The position numbers and the translations under genes were made by a program. Source: Pelodera strongyloides (lineage: Eukaryota > Nematoda > Chromadorea > Rhabditida > Rhabditidae). Taken from it: a stretch of DNA of 64,000 nucleotides. Shown here piece after piece: positions 1 through 13,123 of this stretch. The first letter of the stretch is position 1; the number at the start of each line of letters is the position of its first letter. The notes beneath the pieces were generated by a model. It was not told the origin of the DNA. It saw only the letters and a list, made by a program, of their open reading frames with translations, and ran no database searches. The stretch covers positions 316,779-380,778 of the forward strand of contig JAANDG010000068.1 in assembly GCA_036852015.1 (NCBI GenBank), read 5' to 3'.

Positions 1-3000
1 CATGTCGAACTGTGGAGTGCAATGTCTGATAGGCTCATACTCGTACCTAAACATGATACAAATATTAGACATTAACACAACTCATAATTCTATAAAACTT
101 AAATGAACGCGTTCATAACAAACAACCCAGCTATCGTAGTTTCAGTAGAAATGTCTTTGATGAAACTTCGTAAATGTCTTTGATGAAACACGTGAGTTAT
201 AGTATAGTAGCAAAATTAGTGATTTCTCACTTTCGGTTAGAGAATTCAGGAATGCGAATACAGTTTCCAAACGTAAAGAGCTCACCATAAATCCGTATAA
301 TTATTAGAAAGCCCGTCTCGATTTATCATTGAAAATGGCTTCATTTGTGCATATTGTTCCTGTTGCTTGCTGCACGATTTCTACAAAGGGAAAATGCAGA
401 AAAGTGCGCTTATGCAATATTAGCAATACATTTCCATGGTTTTTTGTATCCAGTGGAAAAATACCTTTGTTACAAGACGCGCGCTCTTTTGGCGCACAAA
501 TGGCGTCCGACTCGCACATCGGATTGTGTCTCCATCACGCCTTCTTTTAATCAAAATTAGGTCTTTGCCATTTGGTCCATCTCCGTTATGAATCAAATCC
601 CTCACCTCTGACCAATCATTTTCTCTCTGCTCTCTGTCCTGTCTGTTATGTCTGAACTGTTCCCATAGGTTGTCAATGAAGGCGTGGTGCATGTAGAAGG
701 AGGGATCATTCGGAGAAACTCTGAAATGATATTCAATTAATTGTCGTAGTCCATTCTCCCACAGCAAAGATTACAGAATCAAACTTTAAAGCGAAATGCT
801 AGCCCCTTTGGAAAATTTGCATATGATAAGCAAATCCTATGTATCATATGCTAATTTTGTACGATCGTCCACGGCAATCGTACAAAATTAGCATAGGATA
901 CATAGGATTTGCTTATCATATGCAAATTTTAGAAAGAGGCTAGCATTTCGCTTTAAACAAAACAATGTATAGTAAAGGGGCCTCATGTAATATATTGCGT
1001 TATTGCTAATGAGTAAACTAACCGTATCACAAACATAAATCCTCCAACCCAGACATGTGACAGACCGTGAAGACTTTCAAAGGTCTGAAATGAGAGGTAA
1101 TTTGATGGGAAAAACGATTACGTGTGGTTTCCTTCTCAATGCAGACACCACAGTCAAAGGCGATTCTATACTGTGCGCATCAGGCATTGAATCACTACTG
1201 TAACACATCCTCCCTATCTCCCTCCCCCCCCCCCCCTCTCTCTCTCTCTCTGACGCCCCAACGCCTCTCTTAATTTACAAATAACAAAATGTATCTTATA
1301 ATGTCGTAAAATCCTTACACTGTCATGACAGAAGACCAAGTCTTGAAACTTCGGTCTATTAACTATCCAGTCCACATCTTTTGGACTCAGAAGTCGGTCT
1401 TGAGCACGACCTCCCGTCATTCTAAATTAAAGCGGTACAACTCGTGGTTTGTGAATCGCATGCTGTTCAATTATACTGTTATTACATTGGCATTTTGTTC
1501 CATTCTGTGATGGAAATTACATGGGCCTAGCTTATGGGCTGGGCTGTAGAACTCCAAATTAGGCAGAGTGTTTATCACCTCAAAATCTAATTACAAATCA
1601 TCGAGTGTTCGCGAACCTGTATAGTCTCTTGACTGGTGTCTGACTGAGTGGCATATAAACATTGGTTTCCCAGTCCTTGAATGGACCAGTCTTTACATAA
1701 CCATTTCCATTTCCAAGAAGTTCCTCAGTCCACATAACACTGTCGGCCGGATCCGGAAGACCTGTAAACGTCATACTACTACGTTCTCAGGCGCGCAGCG
1801 CGCAAATGCGCGTAACCGCGTCCACGGAAAAGAGATGGCTTTGTAACATGGGGAAAGGCGGAGACGCAGAAAAGAGGTTTTTCTGTGTCTCGAAGTTTTC
1901 AATGCAAATTTGCAGTATTTTCCCGCGTACGCGACTACAAATTTCCGCCCCCTATTGATATGCGGCTAGTTTGCGGCTAGGCTTAACTCCCCCACTTTAG
2001 GACAAGATTACCTTGATCAAGTGTGGAATCCCAATATGGTAATGTCACTCCCGGAACTTCCTTCTGTAAAGCGATCTCGAATTGGCGAAGGAATTCGCGA
2101 TGCCATGGAAGGAAAGCTGGACCCCAGTGAGCACCTGGAATACCCATTAATTTATCTACCGAAGAGAGGGGACGCCACAGCTGGGCGCCAGGGATGCGCG
2201 AAAGGTGCGCCAATTAATACTAAACTGCTAATATTGCTCGTGCTTTGAGCGGGAGAGAGACTGGGCCAAGAAGGAGGATGAGAGAGGGAGAGAGAATGAG
2301 AGAGAGAAGTTGAAAAGAGCAAGAAGTCACATCGAAAACTTATGACTCAACTCTTGTCAGTTTGGGTGTGGTCGGAACAACTTTTTCCAAATCGGAATTA
2401 GTAATACATATATGGAGAAGTACTTTTCTCAACAAACGACCACTGACGTTCACAAACAACATACATAATATCTTATCGCACGTCATGCAGATTTGCTAAT
2501 GGAAAGAGGCCGGGAACGGAAACTATGCGGACGGAAACTATGCTAATTTCAGCTAAATTACGCTTATCTCCTTTCTAAGGGATGGTTCATATCGTCGAAT
2601 ACTTTCCCTCGCTTCCCCGGTATAGAGGCTATTCGATATAAGAGTTCCCTAGTTCCGTCAAACTCGAAATTCCAAGATTTGTTTGCAAAGAAATGAAATG
2701 GACAATGTATTTGAACAGGGCCATTCCATGGACGATTCGCTCCATTAACTACCAAACAGTACCGGGAAAATCCCTTGGAACAGACAGGAAATAAATTCCT
2801 AGACCTTTTCTCAAACCACTTGGAACTCTCCTCCGTCCTCTTCTCTCTCAGTCTCTCTCTCTTCCTATAACTCTCCGGCTCTCTCTCTCTCTCTCTCTCC
2901 CCCTCTCTATAACTCTCCGGCATTTCACTCAATTACAGCATTAAATTTTTTTCAAACAGGAAACAGACTGAACAAAAAACGTGACTACCTTGTCCGAACC

Positions 3001-3799
3001 TAATAAATCAAAGAAAGTGCATGTACAGCATTGCACATGTACATATATACGTGGTAAATACCTATAAAATAGAGTATTTCTGAACAATTTATGAGTACGA
3101 TAGTCTACAATGAAAGCATACGACAAATGGCCTGAACCAAATTGCTCGATATATGCAGAATTAGATACTTGTTGGATATTTATAGCTCATTGACACAGTC
3201 ACAGTCGACAACCGATTGGGGCACAAGAAAATGTATGTACTTCGTTGTTTAGGAATTGAAGGGGAAATAAACGAATCGAATAAAATACCCATAAGATCTA
3301 CAGAATGAAATAAATAAAATATTCGATAATTGTTTTTTTAAATTATATAAAAACTAACCAGGTGCACTATCCGGATAATGAACCAATGTGTGCAAGTCCC
3401 AAGCAGTTATATTGTCAACAACCTTGCCTGAATTAAAAAAATTGGTTTTCAGACTGATGGAGTCTTCCCACTGTCAGAACAATATGAAAATTGTTAATTT
3501 AATTTTTCATCAGTTGCTATACAATACTGTTACCCAGTAGGCACGCTAAAAAAAAGCTATTACCAATCTTTCTGCGAGAAAACTACAGGGTTTTACAATT
3601 CTGGTAGGGAAAAGCCCATTTCATACTATTGAGAAATGTGGGAGTTATTGGCAAAATTGAATTCTCAGATATGAATAGTAGAAAATAAGCGCTGAGCCAG
3701 CAAACCTTTGAGTGAATTCATCGCTTGGAAAAGGTTCTCCCGTTCAATTGCTGACATCATCCGGATCTCACGACGGATATTCTTGCCGACCTGACGCTT
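1..3799 (-). CDS. Tyrosinase (type-3 copper oxidase), 3' end outside window
   Basis: Secreted-type phenol oxidase of the nematode tyrosinase family, which oxidises tyrosine or diphenols, probably in cuticle or eggshell hardening (family knowledge). Exons I assembled on the minus strand: 3799-3706, 3427-3359, 2134-2012, 1761-1617, 1421-1319, 1084-1023, 720-606 and 46-1. The first seven join in phase without a stop. The copper A site is in 2134-2012 ([15 protein letters not shown]). The copper B histidines are in 1084-1023 ([12 protein letters not shown]) and 720-606 ([20 protein letters not shown]). The exon at 1761-1617 carries the typical [12 protein letters not shown] stretch, and 1421-1319 carries FCHD. 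The 606-to-46 junction does not join in phase, so an exon between them is probably missed. No start exon was identified; a candidate lies near 5183-5286. A palindromic mobile element (786-956) sits in the intron between the two copper B exons. Confidence 0.9.
786..956. mobile_element. Palindromic TTAA element, family 1, copy 1
   Basis: A near-perfect inverted repeat of about 171 bp, bounded by TTAA. Arms start AAGCGAAATGCTAGCC and end GGCTAGCATTTCGCTT, and meet at a short spacer around 865-885. It lies in a tyrosinase intron. Two further copies are at 10347-10516 and 26340-26494. It has no coding capacity, so it is a non-autonomous (MITE-like) element; TTAA target sites are typical of piggyBac-type transposons. 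Confidence 0.85.
1227..1250. repeat. C-run and (CT)n simple repeat
   Basis: Polypyrimidine tract of C residues followed by CT dinucleotides, in a tyrosinase intron. Confidence 0.9.
2820..2930. repeat. (CT)n / polypyrimidine-rich simple repeat
   Basis: Two neighbouring stretches of CTCTCT, each followed by ATAACTCTCCGGC, so a small local duplication. It lies within a tyrosinase intron. Confidence 0.8.
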
Positions 3800-5182
3800 C
3801 TGAAAACAAAGGACAAATAAAGCTAATTAACAGTCAATTAATTAGCTGTGTTACTATAGCCCGACGTACCATGACTAACAGATCATAATGCATGCCGAGT
3901 CTATCGACTAGCGCATCATAATATTTTTATCAAATACGAATTAGCCCTAAAATTATATTAAAGGAACCCCATATTGTATCCCCTTATGAGCTCTCAGTTT
4001 AACAATTCCTATTCCTATCTACAGGATTCTCTATATCTTGAGATCTCTAACAAGTGAGGCTCAGGAGCGCTTTTTGTATAAGAGCCAATCCACACAATAC
4101 TTTAATAGAAAAGTGGTCAGTCTCGAGAGCAAATGGAATAAAAGATTCAAGTGGAGACTGCTAACATATTATGGACTTATCACATCTCAAAAACAATTGG
4201 AAAGAAAATTTGGACTTTTTAACTCTTCGCCCAAAGGTAAACAGCTATGTCGTTGACTCTTTGACAACCGATGGACCAAGCTGGTGTGCTTCCAGGTAAA
4301 ATGATATCAGGGGCTCCTCTCAGGGGGTTGCATTGTCACAATTATTAAATAATTCAAAAACTATAATGGAGCTTGGAGTCAACCAGCTAACAATTACTAT
4401 TTATCCTCCTTACCTTTCTCCTCTCACCCTCCCGAGTACAGTCCGTTCGTGTACATCTTTCTATTTCCTTTAGGTACTCAAGTTGGCGATCTATAAATAA
4501 ATACTTTTCGAAATTTCGAAATAAAGAAACGCAAATAGCTCCTAACCAATTCTTTATTTTAGCAGAGAAGGGGCTACTTTCTAAGATTCATCTAGTTATC
4601 TAAATTGGTTACTATACTATGCAACGTGAAAAAAATGCCATAGAACGATGGTGACAAATAAATAATCAAGAAAGCGGGGAGAGAGTGAGACAGATTACAA
4701 ATGATAGAGCTAAAAGAAGAAAAGAATATGCTGCATAGTATAACAATCGGCTCATCAAGAAACAAAGACAAGGTGTCATAGGTAGTTATGATCATTTTTT
4801 GAAAGAAATATGCTTCTTTTTTTTTGAGAGGAGGGAAAGAGAGAGGATGATTGAAACTGAAAGAAAATGAGAGAACCATACCTTCATGGTGAGAAAAAAT
4901 ATAGATTATTACATGACAATGGAGAAGTATGTATACAAACCTTGAACATGCGAGACCACAAAAATTCAGTTCGATTCGATAACTACATAATATTATAGTA
5001 AATGAATAAGTAAAAATACAAGCATAACTTAGCAGGAATGTTACAGGCAACAGGCGTCTAAAAATCAGAGAAAAGAATAGTGAATGTAAATTCCACGGGC
5101 TGAATGCAAATGAAACATTTTATAATTTGAGCCACAAATGAATGAAAAGATAGAATAGAGAATAGCTGACTTACACGTCGGA

Positions 5183-5286
5183 TGTCCGAATATTTGCTTT
5201 GATCTGCCCGCTTCGACGTCTTTTAAGAATTCTGCATAATGGTGACAAATGAAGTCGGCTTCTTGAGCGTTGAGAAAGTCCTAAAA
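5183..5286 (-). other. Candidate upstream exon, perhaps of the tyrosinase gene
   Basis: An acceptor (TTTTTTAG) at 5287, followed by about 100 nt that is open in two frames and ends at GTGTAAGT. One frame reads DFLNAQEADFICHHYAEF and onwards. Its phase does not match the 3799 exon directly, so at least one further exon would be needed. It resembles coding sequence, but I do not recognise the peptide. Confidence 0.3.
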
Positions 5287-6444
5287 AATGAATCGCGAAT
5301 CATCGTTGGCCATGTCTCATGTTAGTAAATCTAGAAACCCTAAGGTAACCATAGTAGCATTCTATCACACATACAACGCCGAAACCGACATGCATATATG
5401 TATAGTGGTAGTAATCAAATGACAGTTTGTAGGTTTACTGTATTACACCATTTGAAGCATTTTAAGGCAATTTTAATTATTATCTATCCTTTTGATGAGT
5501 TAGAAAATTGTATAAATCGATCATAGAGCACCAACTTATCAACAGTAACCTATAATTCATTACGTTCACATCTCGCACCTGTCTATTTAGTCCATTACAG
5601 TATTGTTTGAGGTAGATAGCATCAATACCCTCTATATTACTTCTCTCCGCTTCATGTATAGTCGTTTCAGTACACGGTATGTAATAAGTCGAAACAAATA
5701 TTAATTGTAAAATGTAAATCCTTCGTCTCATCGTGCATTAGAATATTGGATTCGTATACTGTACGTTCTGAGCATCGGAATATGAATAAGACGATTATAG
5801 AGACGTTTGGTAATTGGAGGAAATAAATACTATATATTTTATCCGGACTCCTCACTAGTTTCGGTAACCTAAAACAAAAATTATACAATTATACTCAAGT
5901 AATAGCTTCACACACATAAAAAAAAACAATGTCCGCACGTCCTTACTACGTTCTTCATTTAATATTTTCAGTTACACTGAAAATTTCCAAATAAAATCAT
6001 TGATGACCTTATGATCATAATAAAACTTTAAAGTTAAAAAAGAGTGTTTATCAATCAACTGTGTATTGGATTGGCAAAGAATTCTCTCATTCCGTAAAAG
6101 GGAAGAATTGCAATTGAAAAATGTGGGGGCGCCCGCCCACGTACAATAAATAGTACAGACACGTGCGGGGGAGGCGGGGGAAAGAAAAAGATGGCAAAGG
6201 GTTTACAAACACTTTGAAAACGTGAATCAATGTATTATCGATGAATGAGTGTTGCATTTTCATGAAAATCTGCGACAGGAAGTTGAATGACACATAAATG
6301 ACATGAATTCGCCAGTAGGTAATACAAAAAGCATGTAATATTATAGATCAGGCTCCATGCAAATCTTATCGGTCATCTGTTTGCGTTTATATGTTCACTT
6401 TTTTCAGCCTCGGATGTACATCTTGTGGTGTATTTAATTAAACT

Positions 6445-6545
6445 ACGTACGAATTCCGGAAGCTCTTGTTGAAAACGAGGATCGCAAAAACCATGTGACG
6501 GTGTTCAGTCGGATCGGAAATATGATTTTTTTTAGTTGGAGCTCC
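6445..6545. repeat. Dispersed repeat fragment, copy 1
   Basis: Shares a diverged block with 8684-8775: both read TTGAAAA(C/T)GAGGATCG and then CGGTGTTC after a similar gap. Two copies only in this window; class unknown. Confidence 0.5.
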
Positions 6546-7615
6546 AGGTGCAAGAACAACTATTGATAATGAGACTTAGTCAGCATTAGATATTATTATA
6601 CTGTATGCTTACAATTATTGGTGTATATATCATTCAATACCGTAATAACGACGAAATGTTATAATTACTTATCATAAGTGTTTACTTGCTCGTAGTAGTT
6701 AACGAGTTATAATCTTTAACAATTAGCGTTCCAGAGAGAAAAAACATAGATACCCAGAAACATTTGAGCGCACTCAATAAGCCCAGCTTCTCACACAATC
6801 AATGATTACGTGTTCAATGATTTACTCATGAAAAACGACTCCAAAATGCCCTTGTATTAACCTTGACATAGAAAAAACACGCAAAACGCACGCTCAATCA
6901 AACTGTTTGAGTTGAGCTTATAAATTGAGAAAATATGTGCTTTCAGATTTAGCCACATGAGGAAAATAACGGTTGGCTTTGGCGTTGGGAGTTGGGGGTA
7001 AGATCCACCTATACTATAATTAATAACCCATACTGTAATTACTAGAATAATACCAAAGTTTCAGCTGAATAAAATTTGAATAAGTTTACATACACGTAAG
7101 TAGACCAAGTAACCAAAGTTGCAAATTCATAGACCTCAATTGAACTCGTCCATTGCGAAACACAACAATGACCTCACACGACACACTTCACACGTCACAA
7201 ATCATCAATTATGCCAATACCCAATATAATCACAAAGTGTTAACAAAGACTCTCGCTTAATAAGTGCTTATGATTGTAATTGATAAGAGGGATGATGATA
7301 ATGGGAATGAAATGGGGGAAAGTTTAGAAGGGAAAGAACAAAACCGCCGTAACAAGTTTCAGCGTGGAGAGATAGCCGTGCAGAAAGAGAACACCGGTCT
7401 TACATACTGAGACATACAAGGGACAGATTAAGCTGACTAAGCACACGATCAAGCTCAGACATTTGAGACAATCGATGACACACAGGAGTTCATGTACCAG
7501 AAGTCGTTTAAGACGACATGCCTATAAGAGAAATGTACATATAAAGAGGTAAGTTTCCACTCACATTCAGCAGGCAGCTGAACCGGGCGTCGGTGCCTTA
7601 CTGAAATACACATTC

Positions 7616-7745
7616 CGAGGCCATATCCACCACCTCAGTTCGCCATGAGGAATTCCCGCCTTTTTCTCTGTGTGTCTCACATTAGAATACTATTTTCTTT
7701 ACCCCCAGGGAAAATTTCCCCGAGGGAATGTTAATATGGCCTCTT
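7616..7745. mobile_element. GAGGCC(A/G)TATTCACC element, copy 1
   Basis: About 130 bp ending in inverted GAGGCCATAT and ATATGGCCTC. The reverse complement of 61816-61948 matches it along its length, including TCTCACATTAGAATRCTATT and TTTCCCCGAGGGAA. Non-coding and short, so MITE-like. Confidence 0.7.
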
Positions 7746-8409
7746 GTCAGCTCTAGGTCTTATTGTTAGTTTCATTAGCGCTTCTTGGACCTAGGATAGA
7801 GGTTGTGCATATTTTCCTATGCAACCAATTTCAGTGAGTCGTATTGGCGTAGCGCCGGAGCTGCTCGAGAGAGTTCTGTAGATAAATTTGATTAAAAAAA
7901 AACAATTAGCGACCTTTATATCCTAAAATGTATAATTCAACCAACTAGTCTACACGTACTGCTTCTTATTTGCGTTTGCATCACCAACAAAACGCCCAAA
8001 AGTTATAATAAATATTTATCTCTGATATCTCCTTAGAATAATAACAAAACAACATGCGGTAAACAAATAACAGTTAAAAAATCTAAGCAAACAGAAGCAG
8101 AGCATCAAATCAGATCTTACGAAAAACCTCAATTCAATTCCAAAAAGCAAGCATTACCAGCACATAAATATTCGTCTTTCAAAGCAAACAATAACTATGC
8201 TAGAAGAAAGCTCTCCCACAGGGAAGTCTCTGGTAGGTACGCAGTTGATAATATCATCATCGGGTGCCCATTTTAAACATATTATACAAACAACATGATA
8301 CAAACAACAATAAATAAATCAGTAAACACTCTGCAGGATAATAATTGCTAAAGCAGAGTAGGTAAAGATACTCAGTCTCTATTCAGCTCGGGATACGTAA
8401 GTGCAACTA

Positions 8410-11400
8410 TTACATCTGATCCATAAACCACGGCTGTCCAGTCTGTCTCTTTGTCAGGATTTCACACCCATTATCGGTCACCAGTAGAGTCTGCTCAAAT
8501 TGGGCACTTCTTTTGCCGTCTTGCTGAAAAAAACCAGAATCAGAAATGGAAAGCGGGATTCATACTATAAATTTATCCATAAAATAAAGACAACCTTAGC
8601 AATCGAGTAAAGAAATAATTTTTATCAAATAAAGAACAGTTACTTTTCGGCACCCAGCATAAAACCCACTACTCTTATATTTCGGGGCGCCCCCGGACTC
8701 CGGACTTGCTTCTAGTTGAAAATGAGGATCGTATAAACCCTGCGCCGGTGTTCCTACTCATGATATTACCATATTACCAAGACGCCTAGACAAAATAATA
8801 ACTAACCGTGACTGCGGTCCAATCATCTGGCCATCTATCATCATCATGAGAACCCGCATTGATCATCGGCTCGATTGTGAACGAATTGCCCGCTCGCATC
8901 ACACCAGTCGCCGAGTTCTCTAGAAAGAAGACAAATATTAATCATTTCCAACCAAGTTTGCAATCATACTGCGAACTGCGCCTTTTTTGCCTTCAATGAT
9001 GGTTCGCGTTATAAAAGGCAATGTTCCAAAGGTATACTGTACTTGGATAAGCAACATAACGTAAAGTACCGCGGAAACTTGAACTTAATCGCCAGGCAAA
9101 CAAAACTAAGTGGTTTAGTGAACTTACAAGAGAACCACAGGATCAACCGTTCCCCTATTAGCAATGAGATATTACGTACTACATGCTACACAAGTTGGTT
9201 GTTGGTCTCAACGCTAAGCCAATATTTGGGGCCAAACTAATCCTGTCAGCTGTATGCACTGTCTACTCAAATTCTAGCAAGCTAGTGAAGATACTAAAAT
9301 CCTGAGTACCTCCATCCCCAGATGCTATTCCTGTGTAGTACAAGAAGTTCCAAATACCCAGCTCCCACAGAGGCACTAAGAAAAGTTTACGGTCATCCTT
9401 TTTCACTCATTCATGAATTTTATGGTATGGGGTCTCCAAGTATGGTGAAAATTTACATTACCTTGGAACCACAAGATAATATTTTAATTTTCCATATGAT
9501 ATATGCAGGTTTCGTGCAGAAATAGGGTAGTATTGACACACCGAATTTTTGGGATACGTGGAAACCCCATTATAAAGTATAAACCGTGGGCGTTATTTAG
9601 ATGAAATTTGAAGAAAAGAAAAGATAGAAGTTTTTCATGCAAAAGTAATCATAACTGGAAATGTGGAAAACTTACTTGCATAATGAGGAACGTTAGGCGC
9701 CGTGTGGAACAACCTGCAAATAAAACATACTTAAATAAAACATTAACATGCAACTTAACATTGGACAGAATTACATTTTATAAGCCATGCCCAGTGCCCA
9801 ACACAAGGCAAGCCTCCCAAGAAACCAGTTATAATCAACAAAAGCTGCCAACGGTGCGAAAATTAAAATAAACGAACCGGTGAATTCCATGTCCACAATA
9901 GGTCTTCACCACAGAGAAACCATTCGCATTCGCGTGTTTCTGGATCACATTTCCAATTTCGCGGAATTTGACGCCCGGTCGGACTAGAGAAAATGCTTTT
10001 TTTTAGAAATATTAAATTTATACAAGCAAATGTTTTAAAGAAAAGTGACCGAGAACAAAACGTCCTGTTCCATTACATACATCGAAACTGATATGTAAAT
10101 GTGGGCATAAATTGCTTTGTTCACAGTTCACATGACAAGTTAAAGTTAAGCGTGCAAGTAAAGTATACTCATACATAACCCATGTATTTTGGAATGAAAT
10201 TGACTAATTTAATTGAAAGAAAAAAAACTCATCAACTCCATACCAATGTCAATTGCCTTCTGCAAGCACTCGAAAGTGACCTTTGTGAGCTTCTTTGATT
10301 CGTCATCAACCTGGAACATACAATGGTTATATTCTCGATATTTTCGTTAAAGCGAAATGCTAGCCCCTTTGGAAATTTGCATATGATAAGCAAATCCCAT
10401 GTATCCTATGCTAATTTTGTACGATCGTCCACGGCAATCGTACAAAATTAGCATAGGATACATAGGATTTGCTTATCATATGCAAATTTTCCAAAGAGGC
10501 TAGCATTTCGCTTTAATGACAAAAGTCGTGGATTATGGTTGTTACTGTTTCCAATTTGTCACTGCTCATTTATAACTACGACGCAAATACACTCATTGCA
10601 TGGAAATGATATTCGTCTAGACCAAGAGAATGCGTGACCATATACGAGATGGAACTAGCGTACTTTTTCACGGAACATGACGCATAAAATACAATCGTCT
10701 CACATGTGTATCAACCTGTCAAGTCAAAGAATGTATTACGGTTTGTAAATATCGTAAACGAGATAATGAAGCAAAGCAAAAGAATGATCAATACGATTAA
10801 TCACAGTGTTAACCAATGAAATGAATATTACAATAATAAAAACCAACCTGTCCAACGAAAAACGTTTCATTGAGATCGCCATGAAATCCGCGATGATAAA
10901 CAGTGACATCGACTAAATGATATGTTTCACAATGTAGTAAAAAGACACATGGATGGACATATGCACTTAAATCAGGATCGAAATGTGTTTTAAAAGCGTG
11001 ATCAAAGAGCCCAACACAAGGATTGTATCATATGCACCAAATACACATAGATTCCGCTTTTTGTTGGCTTACTCACCATTGCACAAATCACCATCCTCGA
11101 GCTTTCGCAAATCCGGAATTCCGTGACAGATCACCTCATTGACACTCGTACAACAACTCTTCGGGAACTTGTAGTAGCTGGAAAGAATGTCTGTCAATTA
11201 TTGCAAGTGCTGGTTTCGATTCTTGGTTGAGATGAAGACTAGAGTCTGCTGAGGAAGAAGCACATTCATTGGGACTAGTTATATAGGTATTTGATCTCAC
11301 TGCAATGACACAAACACTATATAGGCGGTCCTGTTCTGCGCCAAAACTATGTAATTCAATGTGAACAAGTCTGGAATTTGTATCCATTCCCGTATCATAA

Positions 11401-12547
11401 AGAGCACCAGACAGCAATATTAACGCTTAACCCGGTAATCAACTTGCTGAGTATAGTCTGCGTCGTGTTCGTGTCCACCAAAGAACGAATGAACTACCAA
11501 TGAGTGAAAATGTAAAAAGGAAAACGCACCCCAGAGGGGATGGGTAGCAATCTCTCTCGATGGCGGCTTCGTGTACAACCCTGTCGACCTCGTCGGTAGT
11601 CACTCCGGGCGCAATAGCCTTTGCAGCCTAAGAGTTCACCAATAAGCAAACACTTTCTTGTTTTTTTTTGTATCAACATTTCCACTACCGAAAATAATTA
11701 CCAAGCCAGGACTACTACTCAGTAAAAAAGCACACAGAAAAATCCCCGCTCTTCTCTCCCATGCGTCCAATATTTAATGTTTCATAAACAGACAAAGAGA
11801 GTTAAATGGTAAAGAATGTCACACCTCGTTCAGAACTTCACGTCCCAACTTGCACGCAAGCTTTAATCCTTCAATTTCTTCATCAGTGAGCACCTGAAAA
11901 AAAGCGGAAATTTAACGACAAATAACAATAACAGACTAACAAAATACAGCTCACTGCACTTCCGACACAGACAGTAAACACACATGTAACTAAAACAATA
12001 GCATTGACTTCTAAGAAGTAAGAATTCTAAGAAGTCAACCAACCCAACCTTAATTTCGCGACCCCTCTTCGCCTGTTTTTCCTCGAAGGAAACACCATCC
12101 GGGTGAAGAGCATAATCAGGACGTGGAATATGCTCAGGGACGGTACGTCTTGGCGTTAAACGTGCCGGACGAAGAGATCCTATACGATTAGAGATGATAA
12201 AAGACGCGTGCGATGTTAACTCCCGGTTCCTAATCAGCCTCAGTTACGTGGCAGAAAAGGGAGAAAACGTCAGTTTACAAAAATATTCATCGAGACTATA
12301 GTCGTTGGCCTTATACGGAAATGTCTGATCACAAAATACCTGTGAAAGGGAATGAGGGCCACGGGTCGTACGGAGCGTTAGGGTCGACGTGAACTGCTTT
12401 GTGAGTGGACCAGTTGGCCTTGAAACATTGCTGGTCACAGAAAAACGCGTCAGCCAGGTTCATCTTGATGCATGTGGGGCATCGCAACTGCGCTGGCTTT
12501 CCACAGCTCGTTCCTTGGCATTTTTGATCGAGAATAGTGGTACCCAT
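8410..12547 (-). CDS. Methionine aminopeptidase 1 (MAP1), complete
   Basis: Cytosolic metalloprotease that removes the initiator methionine co-translationally. Exon 1 (12547-12340) encodes the MYND-like zinc finger specific to type 1 eukaryotic enzymes ([17 protein letters not shown], then [15 protein letters not shown]). Further exons include 12179-12049, 11893-11825, about 11635-11540, 11180-11085, 10915-10858, 10310-10245, 9985-9905, 9715-9670, 8922-8812 and 8525-8410. Landmarks of the pita-bread fold are in order: [33 protein letters not shown] (two metal-binding Asp), YCGHGIH then [11 protein letters not shown] (metal His), SFTIEPMI (Glu) and QFEQTLLVT (Glu). The stop is TAA. The start lies immediately after CGTTTAG, a likely trans-splice site. 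A family 1 palindromic element is in an intron (10347-10516). Divergent neighbour: SGF11-like gene 576 bp away. Confidence 0.96.
8684..8775. repeat. Dispersed repeat fragment, copy 2
   Basis: Diverged match to 6445-6545, beginning with a GC-rich CCCCGGACTCCGGAC end. It lies inside a MetAP1 intron. Confidence 0.5.
9427..9570. mobile_element. ATGGGGTTT inverted-repeat element, copy 1
   Basis: Starts ATGGGGTCTCCAAGTATG and ends GATACGTGGAAACCCCAT, imperfect inverted ends. Its interior TATGCAGGTTTCGTGC and TAGTATTGACA recur in the copy at 21499-21777. Intron of MetAP1. Confidence 0.65.
10347..10516. mobile_element. Palindromic TTAA element, family 1, copy 2
   Basis: About 170 bp inverted repeat flanked by TTAA, nearly identical to 786-956, including the short central spacer. 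In a MetAP1 intron. Confidence 0.85.
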
Positions 12548-13123
12548 CTAAACGAAAGGAAATTTTAGTATATGTTCACCGAAACATATAGCACATAAGA
12601 TAGCTAAAGAGATACACTCACAACCGCGCAGTAACAAACATAATACAGTCAGAAAAGACAACATTTTTGGGAATATCAATATTATTCGTTCATCGATGCG
12701 GTTTTCGTTTTTTTTTTTTTTTTACGAAAAAAAATGCACCTCGAGTGCACTTTGCATTATTCAAATTCCCGGATTGGGTTTTTAAACCCACTCCGAGACT
12801 CCATCTAAAGGTGTACCATTAATTATGCTACAAACTACAAAATTCATAAATTTAATTTTTGAAACCACTCACTACAACTTTTTTATCTCCACGTATATAC
12901 ATTCATCCCGTATAGATTTTTTTTACCATTGGTCTCAATCATGTTTGTAGTTACGGCTCGCGACCATTAGAATGCCTCTACCCCTTTTCAAAATGTGGGT
13001 CCCTTTCTGCAAGACCGCGCCGAGAATCCCTTGGATTGAGAACGTCTCTTTTATGTGTGTATATCAGAAAAACTCTCGCATACAATTGAAAGGGGACCAT
13101 GAATTATGATTTTTAGGTCAGTG
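12548..13123. promoter_or_regulatory. Divergent intergenic region MetAP1 / SGF11-like
   Basis: The only sequence between two oppositely oriented starts (12547 minus, 13124 plus), so it should hold both promoters or outrons. It contains an 18-nt T run near 12707. At 13109-13115 there is TTTTTAG, followed by GTCAGTGATG, a likely spliced-leader acceptor 8 nt before the chosen plus-strand start. No specific factor site can be named. Confidence 0.5.

Larger units (their letters stand above)
5290..8409. other. Gene-free interval between tyrosinase and MetAP1
   Basis: About 3.1 kb with no exon that I can recognise on either strand. It holds a dispersed repeat copy at 7616-7745 and a degenerate fragment at 6445-6545 that has a relative at 8684-8775. 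The 5' exons of the tyrosinase gene may lie here but could not be found by eye. Confidence 0.5.

Noticed and set aside
2564..2932. 122-codon minus-strand open frame rich in Arg/Glu
   Set aside because: Half is translated CT repeat; the rest shows no tyrosinase similarity, and the flanking exons join in phase without it.
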